A DNA stretch of 64,000 nt from NCBI RefSeq assembly GCF_009856605.1, contig NZ_CP047242.1, forward strand, positions 3,602,001-3,666,000. Reading direction: 5' to 3'. The DNA is from Trichormus variabilis 0441 (GTDB lineage: Bacteria; Cyanobacteriota; Cyanobacteriia; Cyanobacteriales; Nostocaceae). The notes under the pieces are model-generated. The model saw nothing but the letters and a program-made list of their open reading frames with translations, searched no databases and was not told the DNA's origin. Shown one piece after another: positions 1 through 8,678 of this stretch (its first letter is position 1; the number at the start of each line of letters is the position of its first letter). Made by a program: the position numbers and the translations under genes.

Positions 1-700
1 AGAAGGGAATCAATAAGAATAAATCATACCAGCGCCACAAAATAGCATTTAACCAGCTGAACCCTGGATGGCTACTTCTGATATAAATCACGCGTCCTAG
101 TAACTCTAAGCCAAATAAGCAAACAAATGGTAAATCTATCAGCCAAAAATAATTGATGAATTCGTTGTTTTCCCCGATTTGGCGGTAATAATTTGTGGCA
201 ATTAAAGGACTGATTTTCTGGTTAAAAAAGGTAATTTCTTGTATCCAGCCTTTTTGGGATAGGTATGGCTGACTCCAAAAGGTAGCAAATGATTGTTTGG
301 CTGAATCATTGCCGATGCGATCGCGCATTCGCTTTTTGATTCTTTCTAAAGTCCCACTTTTGCCTACGGCGGCAAACGGGTTACCTTCAATCATCTCGTT
401 GCTAAGACGACTAATCTCTTGTAATTGAGTTTTTACTTCTGGTGATGTGATACCTGTTTGACTTACTTGTGCTTTTAAAAGGTTGATTTTATTTAAATAA
501 TTTTGCGTTTCTCTGTGCTGTTCAATACCCTTAATGGGGTCATAAACTTTAGTTATCTCTGGCACTTTCCGCAAGTAAAAATCCCGCCACGGCACATAAC
601 TTAAATCAAATAAAACTAAGAATAAGTTTAATGTGGCGATGGTTGCCATCAATCTTTCAAAGTATAAATTCTGTTTTTTCGGTAATTTTCGATTAGCCAT
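1..700 (-). CDS. Conserved membrane protein, unknown function (C-terminus outside window)
   Basis: An open frame runs from an ATG at 700 to the window edge without a stop (233 codons visible). The start reads MANRKLPKKQN. A hydrophobic segment at about residues 18-36 is followed by a soluble, helix-rich stretch rich in K, E and Q (about 40-165). A second hydrophobic segment (near FINYFWLIDLPFVCLFG) and a third (RWYDLFLLIPF) lie toward the edge. This suggests a membrane protein with a large loop between the first two segments. It resembles conserved cyanobacterial hypothetical proteins, but I cannot name a family. The next gene points away, so the two share a divergent upstream region at 701-954. 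Confidence 0.75.
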   Translation of the reverse strand, partial: MANRKLPKKQNLYFERLMATIATLNLFLVLFDLSYVPWRDFYLRKVPEITKVYDPIKGIEQHRETQNYLNKINLLKAQVSQTGITSPEVKTQLQEISRLSNEMIEGNPFAAVGKSGTLERIKKRMRDRIGNDSAKQSFATFWSQPYLSQKGWIQEITFFNQKISPLIATNYYRQIGENNEFINYFWLIDLPFVCLFGLELLGRVIYIRSSHPGFSWLNAILWRWYDLFLLIPF

Positions 701-954
701 TTTTAGTTTTAGATTATACAAATTACCATAACTAAACCATTCTTAATTCTTATACTTTGCATAGTAATCTAACCAGGATATTTCTTGTGACTGAGGAAAA
801 ATTTTTTATTATATGTTAGTTAGATTAAAACTAAAAAGCTTTATCATTCGTCAAAAATTATGAACAATTTAGACAAATACTGTAAAGCAAAGTAAAATTA
901 TCCTCTTGTTTACCTCTATCAATTTTCTTGGTTTAACTCAAAGGAGTTTTAAAT

Positions 955-1740
955 ATGTGGTGTGGGTTTGGAAAATCAAGTGCAATAGTTGCTACCGCTT
1001 GCGTAATTAGTACTAGTTTCGTAATTTCAAATACAACTTTTGCGGCTCGTCAGCGTAATTATACGCCACAGGAATTTCGTACAGTTTTACGAGGTTTAGG
1101 CTATAATGTCAAGGTCACAAACACGCCCCTCACTGACGCAGAAACTAAAAAAGCTATCAGTGAATTTCAAAAAGGTTACAAACTTACCCCAGTTGATGGA
1201 ATCGCAGGACCAAAAACCCAAGATTTTGCTGCAAATATCGTTCAAATCTTGCAAGCAAACTTAAATGCAGTCCTGAAAACAAATCCCCCTTTACCCCGTG
1301 ATCAATTTTACGGTCCTAAAACCGAAGCAGCCATTAAAGAATTTCAGACAAAACATAAGCTAGAAGCAACTGGTATTGCTAATTTAGCTCTCCGTCAAAA
1401 GTTAGACGAAGAAGCTAAAAAAGTCATCAGTCAACCGAGTACTGAGCCAACAGCGAAGCCGTCACCATCACCAACATCTAAACCAACAACATCACCGACA
1501 GCGAAGCCGTCACCATCACCAACATCTAAACCAACAACATCACCGACAGCGAAGCCGTCACCATCACCAACATCTAAACCAACAACATCACCGACAGCGA
1601 AGCCGTCACCATCACCAACATCTAAACCAACAACATCACCAACATCTAAACCGACGGTATCACCTTCACCAACAGCTTCGCCGGCAACTACACCTACAAC
1701 ATCACCCTCACCAACAGCTTCGCCGACAACTACACCTTAA
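955..1740 (+). CDS. Secreted peptidoglycan-binding (PG_binding_1) protein with Pro/Thr/Ser repeat tail
   Basis: This 261-residue protein has an N-terminal signal peptide (about residues 1-30, ending near TTFAA). One or two peptidoglycan_binding_1 modules follow at about 35-155, recognisable by the paired motifs AISEFQKGYKLTPVDGIAGPKT and AIKEFQTKHKLEATG. These modules bind cell-wall peptidoglycan. The C-terminal 95 residues are low complexity: four perfect copies of a 16-residue unit (AKPSPSPTSKPTTSPT) and then shorter variants, ending in TTTP. The tail probably acts as a flexible wall spacer. The ATG has an AAGGAG site about 9 bases upstream. No catalytic domain is visible, so a structural or targeting role is more likely than hydrolysis. 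Confidence 0.85.
   Translation: MWCGFGKSSAIVATACVISTSFVISNTTFAARQRNYTPQEFRTVLRGLGYNVKVTNTPLTDAETKKAISEFQKGYKLTPVDGIAGPKTQDFAANIVQILQANLNAVLKTNPPLPRDQFYGPKTEAAIKEFQTKHKLEATGIANLALRQKLDEEAKKVISQPSTEPTAKPSPSPTSKPTTSPTAKPSPSPTSKPTTSPTAKPSPSPTSKPTTSPTAKPSPSPTSKPTTSPTSKPTVSPSPTASPATTPTTSPSPTASPTTTP
1453..1644 (+). repeat. Four tandem 48-bp coding repeats
   Basis: A 48-bp unit, in frame from GCG at 1453, occurs four times head to tail. It differs only in the last codons of copy 4 (CCG to CCA). It encodes AKPSPSPTSKPTTSPT. The near identity indicates recent slippage or unequal exchange. Confidence 0.9.
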
Positions 1741-1887
1741 TAAGACCAGAAAACCTTTATCAGCTAATGCGCGCCTAAATTGCATAACTACTAATAAGGG
1801 CTGTTAACTGTTGGCTGTTAACGGTCAACGGTCAAAAGCCCTCACGATGGATTATGTAGCTTAAAAGCAGAATAGCCTACCCAAACC

Positions 1888-2781
1888 TCAATTCTTTTGA
1901 TTTGGTTCTTCGAGGGGTCTACCTTTTGGTATGGGTAATATTGGACGGCGATCATCATAAGGCATGGGAATATACTGAACGCTTGGTCTTCCTCCTTGGG
2001 GTTGGGGATATAAATCCATCAGTTCGTAGATAGAATGGGGCAGTCCTACAGTTATGGGCAGCCCCATTTCTGTGGCTTCTTCAACGGTGATGGGGTAGTC
2101 ATGGGTTACTCGCCCAGTAGTCAAGGCTTCGATAATGGATTCGATATTTTCAGGGTTAACTTTTTGTTTGGGTATATTATCTTTGAGCAGAGTTCGCACG
2201 AAGCGTTGTACTTGCTGAATAGCTTTAGCGGCTAGGTCTGCCATGATTAAAGTCTGGTCATCAATCTCCCCGATTGGTTTATCTTTAACAACTTTAAGAA
2301 TGCTGGCGGCGGGGAAATTACCCAGTTGGGGATCAACCGGGCCTAAGACAGCGTTGGCATCCATAACGATTTCATCGGCAGCTAGGGCAAGCATGGTACC
2401 GCCGCTCATGGCATAGTGGGGTACAAATACGGTAACTTTGGCAGAGTGACGAATTAAGGCTCTGGCTATTTGTTCGGTAGCTAGGACTAAACCCCCTGGT
2501 GTGTGTAGAATCAGGTCGATGGGTACATCTGGGGGTGTGAGGCGAATTGCCCTAAGTATTTGTTCCGAGTCCTCGATAGTGATGTAGCGTGAGATGGGAA
2601 TACCCAATAAACTAATGGACTCTTGACGATGTATGAGTAAAATTACGCGGCTTTTACGTTCTTGTTGAAATTCTTGTAAAGCCCGGATGCGGCGATATTC
2701 TACTTGGCGTTTTTGCCAGAGTGGTTGCAGAGAAGAAAGAAGAAGAAAAATCCAGAATAAATCACCAATACCGAAGCCCAT
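1888..2781 (-). CDS. SDH-family (ClpP-fold) membrane-associated serine protease
   Basis: This 297-residue protein has a hydrophobic N-terminus (GIGDLFWIFLLLSSL) that probably anchors it in the membrane. A ClpP/crotonase-fold domain of the serine dehydrogenase proteinase type (Pfam SDH_protease) follows. Diagnostic stretches are LHTPGGLVLATEQIARAL and HYAMSGGTMLALAADEIVMD. The Ser in AMSGGT is the expected nucleophile and VLGPVDPQLG follows as in the family. The C-terminus is proline-rich. It stands alone, with no stomatin-like partner next to it. The family call is secure but the substrate is unknown. Confidence 0.85.
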   Translation of the reverse strand: MGFGIGDLFWIFLLLSSLQPLWQKRQVEYRRIRALQEFQQERKSRVILLIHRQESISLLGIPISRYITIEDSEQILRAIRLTPPDVPIDLILHTPGGLVLATEQIARALIRHSAKVTVFVPHYAMSGGTMLALAADEIVMDANAVLGPVDPQLGNFPAASILKVVKDKPIGEIDDQTLIMADLAAKAIQQVQRFVRTLLKDNIPKQKVNPENIESIIEALTTGRVTHDYPITVEEATEMGLPITVGLPHSIYELMDLYPQPQGGRPSVQYIPMPYDDRRPILPIPKGRPLEEPNQKN

Positions 2782-2874
2782 AGAATTAATTATTCCAAAA
2801 TAGCGATCGCAATATATTGTGACAAGTTTTAGGCGATCGCAATTCTATCTACAGGTTTATCTGAGAAGCATAGT

Positions 2875-3675
2875 TTACACTAGCTCATCGGGATTCACTC
2901 CTAATTGTCGCAGGCGTTCTGCTAGTTGTTCTGCTTTTCTTTTTGCCTGTTCCGCTTCTTGTTCCGCAATTATCGCTCGTTCTGTAGCTGCAATAGCTTC
3001 TTCTGTCGGCTCAGAAATTAATTCCCCTGCTAAGGTGAACCAACGTAGCCACAACCTGTTAATGTCTCGAAACGCTCCTTGCCATACACCCAAACTTAAA
3101 CCCAACTCTGGCATGAGTACGCGTCCTTCAGTTAAATTTATCGCTTCATAATGACCGCCTACTAATTGAAAAGCTCTCAGTTCATTGGTGTAGCGACTAA
3201 ACACAATATAGTAAGGGATTCGCAAAATCCGTTCATAAACTTCCCATTTGCTGGGTGGTTTAGCTGTTGGGTTTTGAGTAATGCCTAAATCCTCATCTTC
3301 TGTACCTGGAGATAATAATTCCACCACAACGAAAGGATTTGCTGGTTCTTGCCAAGTGACATAACTTAAACGCAAATCTTCGCCTTTATAAAGTTTTTGT
3401 ACTCCCACAACACCGAACCAATCAGGGCGTTTATACCACAGTGGATGATCAAGATCGTAATAAAGATTGAGGTCAGCCGCACTATAAACTAATTCAGGAT
3501 TCCAGTTAATTGGTTGAAAGGTTAAGTATAAGAGTAAGGGCTGTAAAAAGTGAAATTCATCTGGCAAGCCTGGCTCCTCTGGATTGTCGCTAGGTAAATC
3601 ATACATGGTGGGTAGGGTTTCCCACGGAGGAAGGGGCGGATCTGATTGGGGGACGTAGTTAGAGAAAGTAGTCAT
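2875..3675 (-). CDS. Uma2-family (DUF820) putative restriction-like endonuclease
   Basis: The protein has a Uma2/DUF820 PD-(D/E)XK-like core. PDWFGVVGV, PFVVVELLSPGTEDED and YYIVFSRYTNELRAFQL contain the usual acidic and strand motifs. A C-terminal coiled coil rich in A, E, K and R (EEAIAATERAI onward) ends in LRQLGVNPDELV, which is typical of the long cyanobacterial Uma2 proteins. The longest frame begins at a TTG at 3702. The ATG at 3675 (MTTFSNYVPQ) is preferred because the upstream codons overlap the end of a broken paralogue. Uma2 genes occur in many copies in Nostoc, and their cellular role is unclear. Confidence 0.8.
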   Translation of the reverse strand: MTTFSNYVPQSDPPLPPWETLPTMYDLPSDNPEEPGLPDEFHFLQPLLLYLTFQPINWNPELVYSAADLNLYYDLDHPLWYKRPDWFGVVGVQKLYKGEDLRLSYVTWQEPANPFVVVELLSPGTEDEDLGITQNPTAKPPSKWEVYERILRIPYYIVFSRYTNELRAFQLVGGHYEAINLTEGRVLMPELGLSLGVWQGAFRDINRLWLRWFTLAGELISEPTEEAIAATERAIIAEQEAEQAKRKAEQLAERLRQLGVNPDELV

Positions 3676-3685
3676 AGTCAAAAGT

Positions 3686-3944
3686 CTACTCTTGTAGTTC
3701 AATACCTGCTGCTCGTAGTTGTGCTGCTAATCGCTCGGCACGTTGGCGTTCTTGTTCAGCACGGTGACGTTCTTGTTCCACTAACTCCGAACCCCACAGT
3801 AGTAATTGTCCGGTTTCATCCCACCAGCGCAACCAATTACCTGCACGATTTTCCCGCGTACCTTACTAGCTCATCGGTTAGCTTGTAATCATCAGGGAGT
3901 TTTTCCCAGGTGATTTGGTAGTTGGGGCTGATGATGGCTGTCAT
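3686..3944 (-). pseudogene. Truncated Uma2-family gene (N- and C-terminal scraps only)
   Basis: From an ATG at 3944 the frame reads MTAIISPNYQITWEKLP, a Uma2-like start, but it stops after about 35 codons (KSCR then TAA). Another frame then gives NWLRWWDETGQLLLWGSELVEQERHRAEQ and ends AAQLRAAGIELQE before a stop at 3688-3686, a typical Uma2 C-terminal coiled coil. The catalytic middle of about 150 residues is missing. This is best read as an internal deletion of a gene that once stood in tandem with the intact Uma2 gene downstream. Confidence 0.7.
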
Positions 3945-3952
3945 ATAAAGTA

Positions 3953-4005
3953 AGGGTGTAGGGGTATGGGGGTATGGGGGTGTAAGGGTGTAGAGGAGAT
4001 TTTGT
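3953..4005. repeat. G-rich degenerate octamer run
   Basis: Short units of the form GGGTGTAG and GGGTATGG repeat irregularly between the broken Uma2 gene and radA. Similar runs stand at about 17995-18032 and 30209-30236. They are simple-sequence DNA with no coding content. Confidence 0.6.
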
Positions 4006-4022
4006 TTCCTGTCACCTGTTAC

Positions 4023-5546
4023 CTATTGATCTTCGTCTAGGTTGAAGTCCTCTTCTGTTAGTTCTTGGTGAGGGATGGCGGCGATAATTGCATCTATGAC
4101 TTTGGCAACTGGGATGATTTCAATGTCAAAGTCGGGAAATTTTTGCCCTTTAGGAACGATCGCTTTCTTGAATCCCAGTTTAGCTGCTTCTTTTAACCGG
4201 AGTTCCATCTGGGAAACCGATCGCACTTGTCCACCTAAGCCGACTTCGCCAATCAAGACTGTACCAGGATCAACGATGCGATCGCGGAAACTGGCAACGA
4301 TGGCAATGGCGATTCCTAAATCTACGGCTGGTTCTTCTACATTCAATCCTCCAGCTGAGGCGACGTAAGAATCTAATTTGGACATAGGAATTCCTACCCG
4401 TTTTTCTAACACGGCAAGAATTTGGACTAATCGGTTATAATCTATACCAGTTCCGGCTCGGCGGGGAGAGGGGTAGCTGGTGGGGCTAACTAAAGCTTGT
4501 AACTCAACAACTATAGGTCGTGTACCTTCACAAGCTACGACAATGGCTGTACCTGGTGCGGGGTCATCACGGTTACCTAAAAATAACTCACTAGGGTTAG
4601 GGACTTCACGTAGTCCGTTTTGCACCATTTCAAAGATGCCGATTTCGTGCGTTGCACCAAAGCGGTTTTTCACTGTGCGTAATAACCGATGGGAAGCAAA
4701 GCGATCGCCTTCAAAATAGAGTACTGTATCTACTAAGTGTTCTAAAACTTTCGGCCCGGCGATCGCCCCTTCTTTGGTGACGTGTCCGACAATTAACATG
4801 GTAATGTCTTCATGTTTTGCCACTTTCATTAGGGCTGCTGTACATTCCCTGACTTGGGCGACAGAACCAGGCGCAGAGGTCAGGGCTGGAAAAAACACGG
4901 TTTGAATACTGTCAATTACCGCCACATTGGGCTTGAGAGAATCCACCTCTCGTAATATCTCTTCTAAATCTGTTTCTGGCAAAACATATAAATCTGCGCC
5001 CACACCATCAGCTATAGATACTAGAGGTGTCTGTTCTGATTCCTCCCTTTGATCATCTCCGACAACACTCAGGGTTTTTGCCACACCTAAGCGAGAAGCT
5101 CTTAATTTTACTTGTTGCCCAGATTCTTCACCCGTGACATAGAGAATACGATATCTCTGCGCCAATTGATTTGAGACTTGTAGTAATAGGGTAGATTTAC
5201 CAATACCGGGATCACCACCAATCAAAACCATCGAACCTGGAACCACACCACCACCAAGCACCCGATCCAGTTCTCCATAGCCAGACTCCCAACGAGCGAT
5301 TTGGCGATCGGTAATTTGGTCAAATGTTAAAGAAGCTCGTGGTTTTGCCGGCTTAACAGGTGCTTTACCATTATTCTGGGATGCGTGCCAACCACTAACT
5401 CCTCCCTTAAGTACATCTACGGAAGATTGAATGGTAATCTGTTCTTCTAAGGAATTGTAAGTACCACAAGCTGGACACTTACCAAACCATTGGGGAGATT
5501 CTGCTCCACATTCGTTACAAATGTAAAAGGTTTTGGGCTTTGCCAT
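4023..5546 (-). CDS. radA: DNA repair protein RadA
   Basis: RadA (Sms) is a RecA-related ATPase that drives branch migration of recombination intermediates. All parts are present in 507 residues. There is an N-terminal C4 zinc finger (CNEC and CPAC pairs, residues 10-30) and a RecA-like core with Walker A GGDPGIGKST (about 110-119). The RadA-specific KNRFG motif follows, then a C-terminal Lon-protease-like domain that lacks protease function in the family. Length is normal for a cyanobacterial RadA. It is divergent from rpaB across about 175 bp. The start ATG at 5546 gives MAKPKTFYICNECG, matching the family. Confidence 0.97.
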   Translation of the reverse strand: MAKPKTFYICNECGAESPQWFGKCPACGTYNSLEEQITIQSSVDVLKGGVSGWHASQNNGKAPVKPAKPRASLTFDQITDRQIARWESGYGELDRVLGGGVVPGSMVLIGGDPGIGKSTLLLQVSNQLAQRYRILYVTGEESGQQVKLRASRLGVAKTLSVVGDDQREESEQTPLVSIADGVGADLYVLPETDLEEILREVDSLKPNVAVIDSIQTVFFPALTSAPGSVAQVRECTAALMKVAKHEDITMLIVGHVTKEGAIAGPKVLEHLVDTVLYFEGDRFASHRLLRTVKNRFGATHEIGIFEMVQNGLREVPNPSELFLGNRDDPAPGTAIVVACEGTRPIVVELQALVSPTSYPSPRRAGTGIDYNRLVQILAVLEKRVGIPMSKLDSYVASAGGLNVEEPAVDLGIAIAIVASFRDRIVDPGTVLIGEVGLGGQVRSVSQMELRLKEAAKLGFKKAIVPKGQKFPDFDIEIIPVAKVIDAIIAAIPHQELTEEDFNLDEDQ

Positions 5547-5722
5547 TATTAAATCTTAACTAATATTAAATATCTTAATTTTTCCTTAAGTATTGCTCAA
5601 ATTGAAAATCTGATTAATAGCAAGAGTTAGAGCATTTTCCAAATCATTTGAAGGAATGATATCTTAATATTATGGTATTAAAAATTAATCATGAAAATTT
5701 TAGTTAAGGAGCATTGAGAAAC
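5547..5722. promoter_or_regulatory. Shared divergent upstream region of radA and rpaB
   Basis: This AT-rich 176-bp spacer must hold the promoters for both genes. A good Shine-Dalgarno sequence (AGGAG, 5707-5711) lies 11 bases before the TTG at 5723 but only 2 bases before the TTG at 5714. This supports 5723 as the rpaB start. I could not assign -10/-35 boxes with confidence. Confidence 0.5.
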
Positions 5723-6451
5723 TTGGAAAGTCATAAAGAAAAAATCCTGGTAGTAGACGACGAAGCTAGCATTCGCCGAATTTTAGAAACGCGCCTTTCA
5801 ATGATTGGCTACGATGTAGTAACAGCAGGGGATGGCGAAGAAGCTTTAGAAACATTCCGCAAATCTGACCCTGATTTAGTGGTTTTGGATGTGATGATGC
5901 CAAAGCTGGATGGTTATGGTGTTTGTCAAGAATTACGTAAAGAATCGGATGTCCCTATAATTATGCTAACAGCCTTAGGGGACGTTGCCGATCGCATCAC
6001 TGGTTTAGAGTTAGGTGCTGATGACTACGTAGTTAAACCGTTTTCCCCCAAAGAACTAGAAGCAAGAATTCGCTCAGTATTACGACGGGTAGATAAAACT
6101 GGTGCTTCTGGTATTCCCAGTTCTGGGGTAATTCACGTTGGTAATATCAAAATTGATACCAACAAGCGCCAAGTCTATAAAGGCGATGAGCGTATCCGCT
6201 TGACAGGTATGGAATTTAGTTTACTAGAGTTGCTAGTCAGCCGTTCTGGAGAAGCTTTTTCCCGTTCGGAAATTTTACAAGAAGTCTGGGGTTATACTCC
6301 AGAACGCCATGTAGACACCCGTGTGGTAGATGTGCATATCTCCCGCTTACGGGCAAAATTAGAAGATGACCCCAGTAACCCAGAATTAATTCTCACAGCA
6401 CGGGGTACTGGTTATTTGTTTCAACGCATAATTGAGCCAGGAGAAGAATAG
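5723..6451 (+). CDS. rpaB: Response regulator RpaB (OmpR/PhoB type)
   Basis: RpaB is the near-universal cyanobacterial response regulator for high-light and redox stress, normally paired with the kinase Hik33/NblS. The receiver domain (about residues 5-120) has the acidic pair in KILVVDDE, the phospho-Asp in LVVLDVMMP, the switch Thr in IMLTAL and the Lys in VVKPFSP. An OmpR-type winged helix ends with ILTARGTGYLFQRI. The sequence is almost the same as other RpaB/Ycf27 proteins. The TTG start at 5723 gives MESHKEKILVVDD, matching orthologues, and has the better ribosome-site spacing. The longest frame starts at TTG 5714. The kinase gene is not in the window. Confidence 0.95.
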   Translation: MESHKEKILVVDDEASIRRILETRLSMIGYDVVTAGDGEEALETFRKSDPDLVVLDVMMPKLDGYGVCQELRKESDVPIIMLTALGDVADRITGLELGADDYVVKPFSPKELEARIRSVLRRVDKTGASGIPSSGVIHVGNIKIDTNKRQVYKGDERIRLTGMEFSLLELLVSRSGEAFSRSEILQEVWGYTPERHVDTRVVDVHISRLRAKLEDDPSNPELILTARGTGYLFQRIIEPGEE

Positions 6452-6462
6452 AGGAACAAGCG

Positions 6463-6511
6463 TTAACCGTTGACTGTTAACTGTTGACTGTTGACTATGG
6501 ACTAATGACTA
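6463..6511. repeat. Heptamer-type short repeats (GTTGACT/TAATGAC)
   Basis: Degenerate tandem heptamers (TTGACTG, TAATGAC) fill the gap between rpaB and the CCB gene. Such repeats are characteristic of Nostoc and Anabaena intergenic DNA. The same style recurs at about 1800-1835, 20720-20770, 21318-21345, 21808-21850, 45285-45347, 52573-52636 and 59715-59750. Confidence 0.7.
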
Positions 6512-7159
6512 ATGACCAAACCTGATCCCAATCGAGTTTTGCGGCGCTTACCCTTTGTAGTAGGTGGGTTAGGCGCTATACTTTTGCTGATTAACCGTTT
6601 ATTGACACCAGAATTGACAAACTCTCAAGCCCGTGGTGATGTGCTGGGGGTGATTTTGAGTGCTGTACTAATTTTAACGGGTTTAATTTGGCAGCAGGTA
6701 CAGCCGCGATCGCCTGATTCTGTAGAACTCATTGGCGATGAAGGTTTTGTTTTATCAGCAGATTTACCAGAAGCCGTGAAAACAGAACTAGCCTGGGCAT
6801 CTCATTTATTGTTGACTAACACAGTAACGCGATCGCTGGTGGTTTACTATCAAGGCAAAGTTTTGTTACGTCGCGGTATTCTGGGATCAAAGGCAGAAGT
6901 CACACCAGGCGCGATTGTGAAGCGAGTTTTGGAAAAACAACAGCCTGTTTATTTAGTGGCTTTAAATGTTTACCCAGGACGAATTGAATTTGATTATTTG
7001 CCAGAAAATACCCAAGGTGTAATTTGTCAACCAATTGGTAATGAAGGTGTATTAATTTTAGGGGCCAATGCTCCTAGAAGTTACACTAAACAAGATGAAA
7101 ACTGGATAGCAGGAATTGCTGATAAGTTAGCAGTGACACTCAAAAATAGTCATGGATAA
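6512..7159 (+). CDS. Cofactor assembly of complex C subunit B (CCB2/CCB4 family)
   Basis: This 215-residue protein has two N-terminal hydrophobic segments (about residues 13-30 and 43-60). A soluble domain follows with VELIGDEGFVLSADLP and QPVYLVALNVYPGRIEFDYLPENTQGVICQPI. These features match the CCB2/CCB4 family. In chloroplasts its members help attach the covalent c-prime heme to cytochrome b6 of the b6f complex. It lies 60 bp after rpaB on the same strand and may be read through from it. No heme-binding residues can be inferred from sequence alone. Confidence 0.8.
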   Translation: MTKPDPNRVLRRLPFVVGGLGAILLLINRLLTPELTNSQARGDVLGVILSAVLILTGLIWQQVQPRSPDSVELIGDEGFVLSADLPEAVKTELAWASHLLLTNTVTRSLVVYYQGKVLLRRGILGSKAEVTPGAIVKRVLEKQQPVYLVALNVYPGRIEFDYLPENTQGVICQPIGNEGVLILGANAPRSYTKQDENWIAGIADKLAVTLKNSHG

Positions 7160-7189
7160 AGCCAGAAATAATTATGCTGCCAATATTTT

Positions 7190-7276
7190 AGGACTTACGC
7201 ATGAAAACGGAAGAGCAAGGGTTTGGAGAATACCCTTACACCCAGTCTCAACAGAAAATCTGGGTGCGTAACTTCT
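7190..7276. mobile_element. Small MITE-like element with imperfect terminal inverted repeats
   Basis: The left end AGGACTTACGCA (7190-7201) and right end TGCGTAACTTCT (7265-7276) are inverted copies matching at 10 of 12 positions. They enclose about 63 bp with no coding content. GGACTTACGCA-type ends are common on small transposons in Nostoc. No target duplication was established. Confidence 0.45.
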
Positions 7277-7315
7277 ATGTTTAAATCTTGAATTACTCTT
7301 AGGTGATTGATTGCT

Positions 7316-7969
7316 ATGGTAATAACACAGCCACCGGCAGAAACAAGAACTTTGCTCAAAAACATTAGTTGGCAGACCTTCAAGGCAATTCTGGCAGATA
7401 TGGGAAATGAACGAAATTCTAGGTTTGCCTATGACAGAGGAATAGTGGAAATCATGACTCCACTCATGCCGCATGAGAACTTTAATCGCCTGATAGAAGG
7501 CTTTATTATCGTGCTGTGTGAAGAATTTAGTTTAGAAGTAAAAAGTACAGGCTCACTTACATTAACACGAGACGATTTAGAAAAAGGCGGAGAGCCAGAT
7601 AGTAGTTATTATATTCAGAATGAATTTTTAATTAGAGATAAAGAAAATATTGATTTAGCTCACGATCCACCACCAGATTTAGTACTAGAAGTAGATTATT
7701 CTAGACCTAAAATTAATAAATTATCTCTTTATGCCTCAATGGCTATTCCTCAGTTTTGGAAATACAACGGAACTGTATTACAAATTTATAGTCTTTCAGG
7801 TAATGAGTATATAGAAGTTGAGTTTAGTCCCACTTTTGTGCCAGTTTCTGTAAAAGATATTCCCCGATTTATACAAGAAAGTAAAAAAATAGGTCAGCTT
7901 GCAGCAAAAAGCGCTTTTCGCACTTGGGTAAGACAGCAAATCTCTGCGGCTCAACCACCCGTACTTTAA
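7316..7969 (+). CDS. Uma2-family (DUF820) putative endonuclease
   Basis: This 217-residue protein has the short Uma2 architecture. Its motifs are FAYDRGIVEIMTPLMPHENFNRLI, the acidic EPDSSYYIQNEF, PPDLVLEVDYSRP (a PD-(D/E)XK-like motif) and FWKYNGTVLQIYSL. The longest frame opens at TTG 7307. The ATG at 7316 gives MVITQPPAETRT, which matches the usual start of these proteins and is better spaced from AGG at 7301. It is unlike the longer Uma2 protein at 2875 because it has no coiled-coil tail. Codon use looks native. Function is unproven. Confidence 0.82.
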   Translation: MVITQPPAETRTLLKNISWQTFKAILADMGNERNSRFAYDRGIVEIMTPLMPHENFNRLIEGFIIVLCEEFSLEVKSTGSLTLTRDDLEKGGEPDSSYYIQNEFLIRDKENIDLAHDPPPDLVLEVDYSRPKINKLSLYASMAIPQFWKYNGTVLQIYSLSGNEYIEVEFSPTFVPVSVKDIPRFIQESKKIGQLAAKSAFRTWVRQQISAAQPPVL

Positions 7970-8013
7970 CATACCTTACCTGAAAATTATTACAGATTTA
8001 CGATTTACAAATT

Positions 8014-8532
8014 ATGCAAATTCTCTATTGGCTACTTATTGCCTTAATGCTTGTAGGTGTTGTTGGTGCAGTAGTTCCTGCTATCCCTGGAACCAGTTTA
8101 ATTTTAATTGCCATTATCATTTGGGGAATTGTGAGTAGTTCTTTTGCCGCGATTAAAATTCCCTTGATTGTGACAGTTATTGTCTTGATTTTGAGTATTG
8201 GTGTTGATTTTTTAGCTGGGTACTTGGGTGCAAAACAAGCAGGTGCTAGCAAGTGGGGTCAAATTGGCGCATTTGTAGGTTTGTTGCTAGGATTTTTCGG
8301 ATTATTACCCGCTTTACCTTTTGGCGGCCCACTGTTGGGGATTTTATTCGGGCCGTTGGTAGGTGCGATTATTGGTGAGTATATTTACCAAAGGGAATTT
8401 TGGTTGGCTGTGAAAGCTGGTATTGGTATTGTTGTCGGTACGTTGGTAGGAAATTTAATACAAGGGGTTTTGGCGATCGCTACAGTTGCAGTATTTTTAT
8501 TTACAACCTGGCCACAAGTATTTGGTAATTAA
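8014..8532 (+). CDS. DUF456 multi-pass membrane protein
   Basis: This 172-residue, strongly hydrophobic protein has about four or five membrane spans with glycine-rich turns. The family signature GAVVPAIPGTSLILIA lies near the N-terminus. GFLPALPFGG-like turns (LPALPFGGPLLGILFGPLVGAIIGEY) occupy the middle. DUF456 proteins are of unknown function. The gene appears free-standing. A 47-bp copy of its 3' part (8446-8492) recurs at 12229-12275, with decayed mobile DNA in between. Confidence 0.85.
   Translation: MQILYWLLIALMLVGVVGAVVPAIPGTSLILIAIIIWGIVSSSFAAIKIPLIVTVIVLILSIGVDFLAGYLGAKQAGASKWGQIGAFVGLLLGFFGLLPALPFGGPLLGILFGPLVGAIIGEYIYQREFWLAVKAGIGIVVGTLVGNLIQGVLAIATVAVFLFTTWPQVFGN
8446..8492 (+). 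repeat. Source copy of a 47-bp duplicated segment (3' part of DUF456 gene)
   Basis: Forty-one of 47 positions match 12229-12275, including 23 consecutive identical bases at the 3' side (8470-8492). The copies are in direct orientation about 3.8 kb apart. Confidence 0.75.
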
Positions 8533-8543
8533 AATTATCATCA

Positions 8544-8678
8544 ATGTCATTTGATAATCTCTGCAAGCTGTTGTCAGAAAAATATCCCGTTAACTTTGCT
8601 AGTTGGGTTCTTGGAACACCTCAAACAACTGTCAAAGTTCTCAATCTTTTCATTGCTGAATTAACAAAGAGCGCATAA
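8544..8678 (+). pseudogene. N-terminal scrap of a Rpn/DUF4351-type recombination-promoting nuclease
   Basis: The 44-codon frame starts MSFDNLCKLLSEKYPVNFASWVLG and stops at 8676-8678. This opening is characteristic of the cyanobacterial Rpn-like putative transposases that carry a C-terminal DUF4351. The catalytic domain that should follow is absent. C-terminal pieces of the same kind of gene appear at 11862-12246, so one ancestral gene may have been split and shuffled. Confidence 0.55.

Noticed and set aside
1453..1644. 48-bp repeats as a possible CRISPR or satellite
   Set aside because: They are contiguous and in frame within a secreted protein gene.
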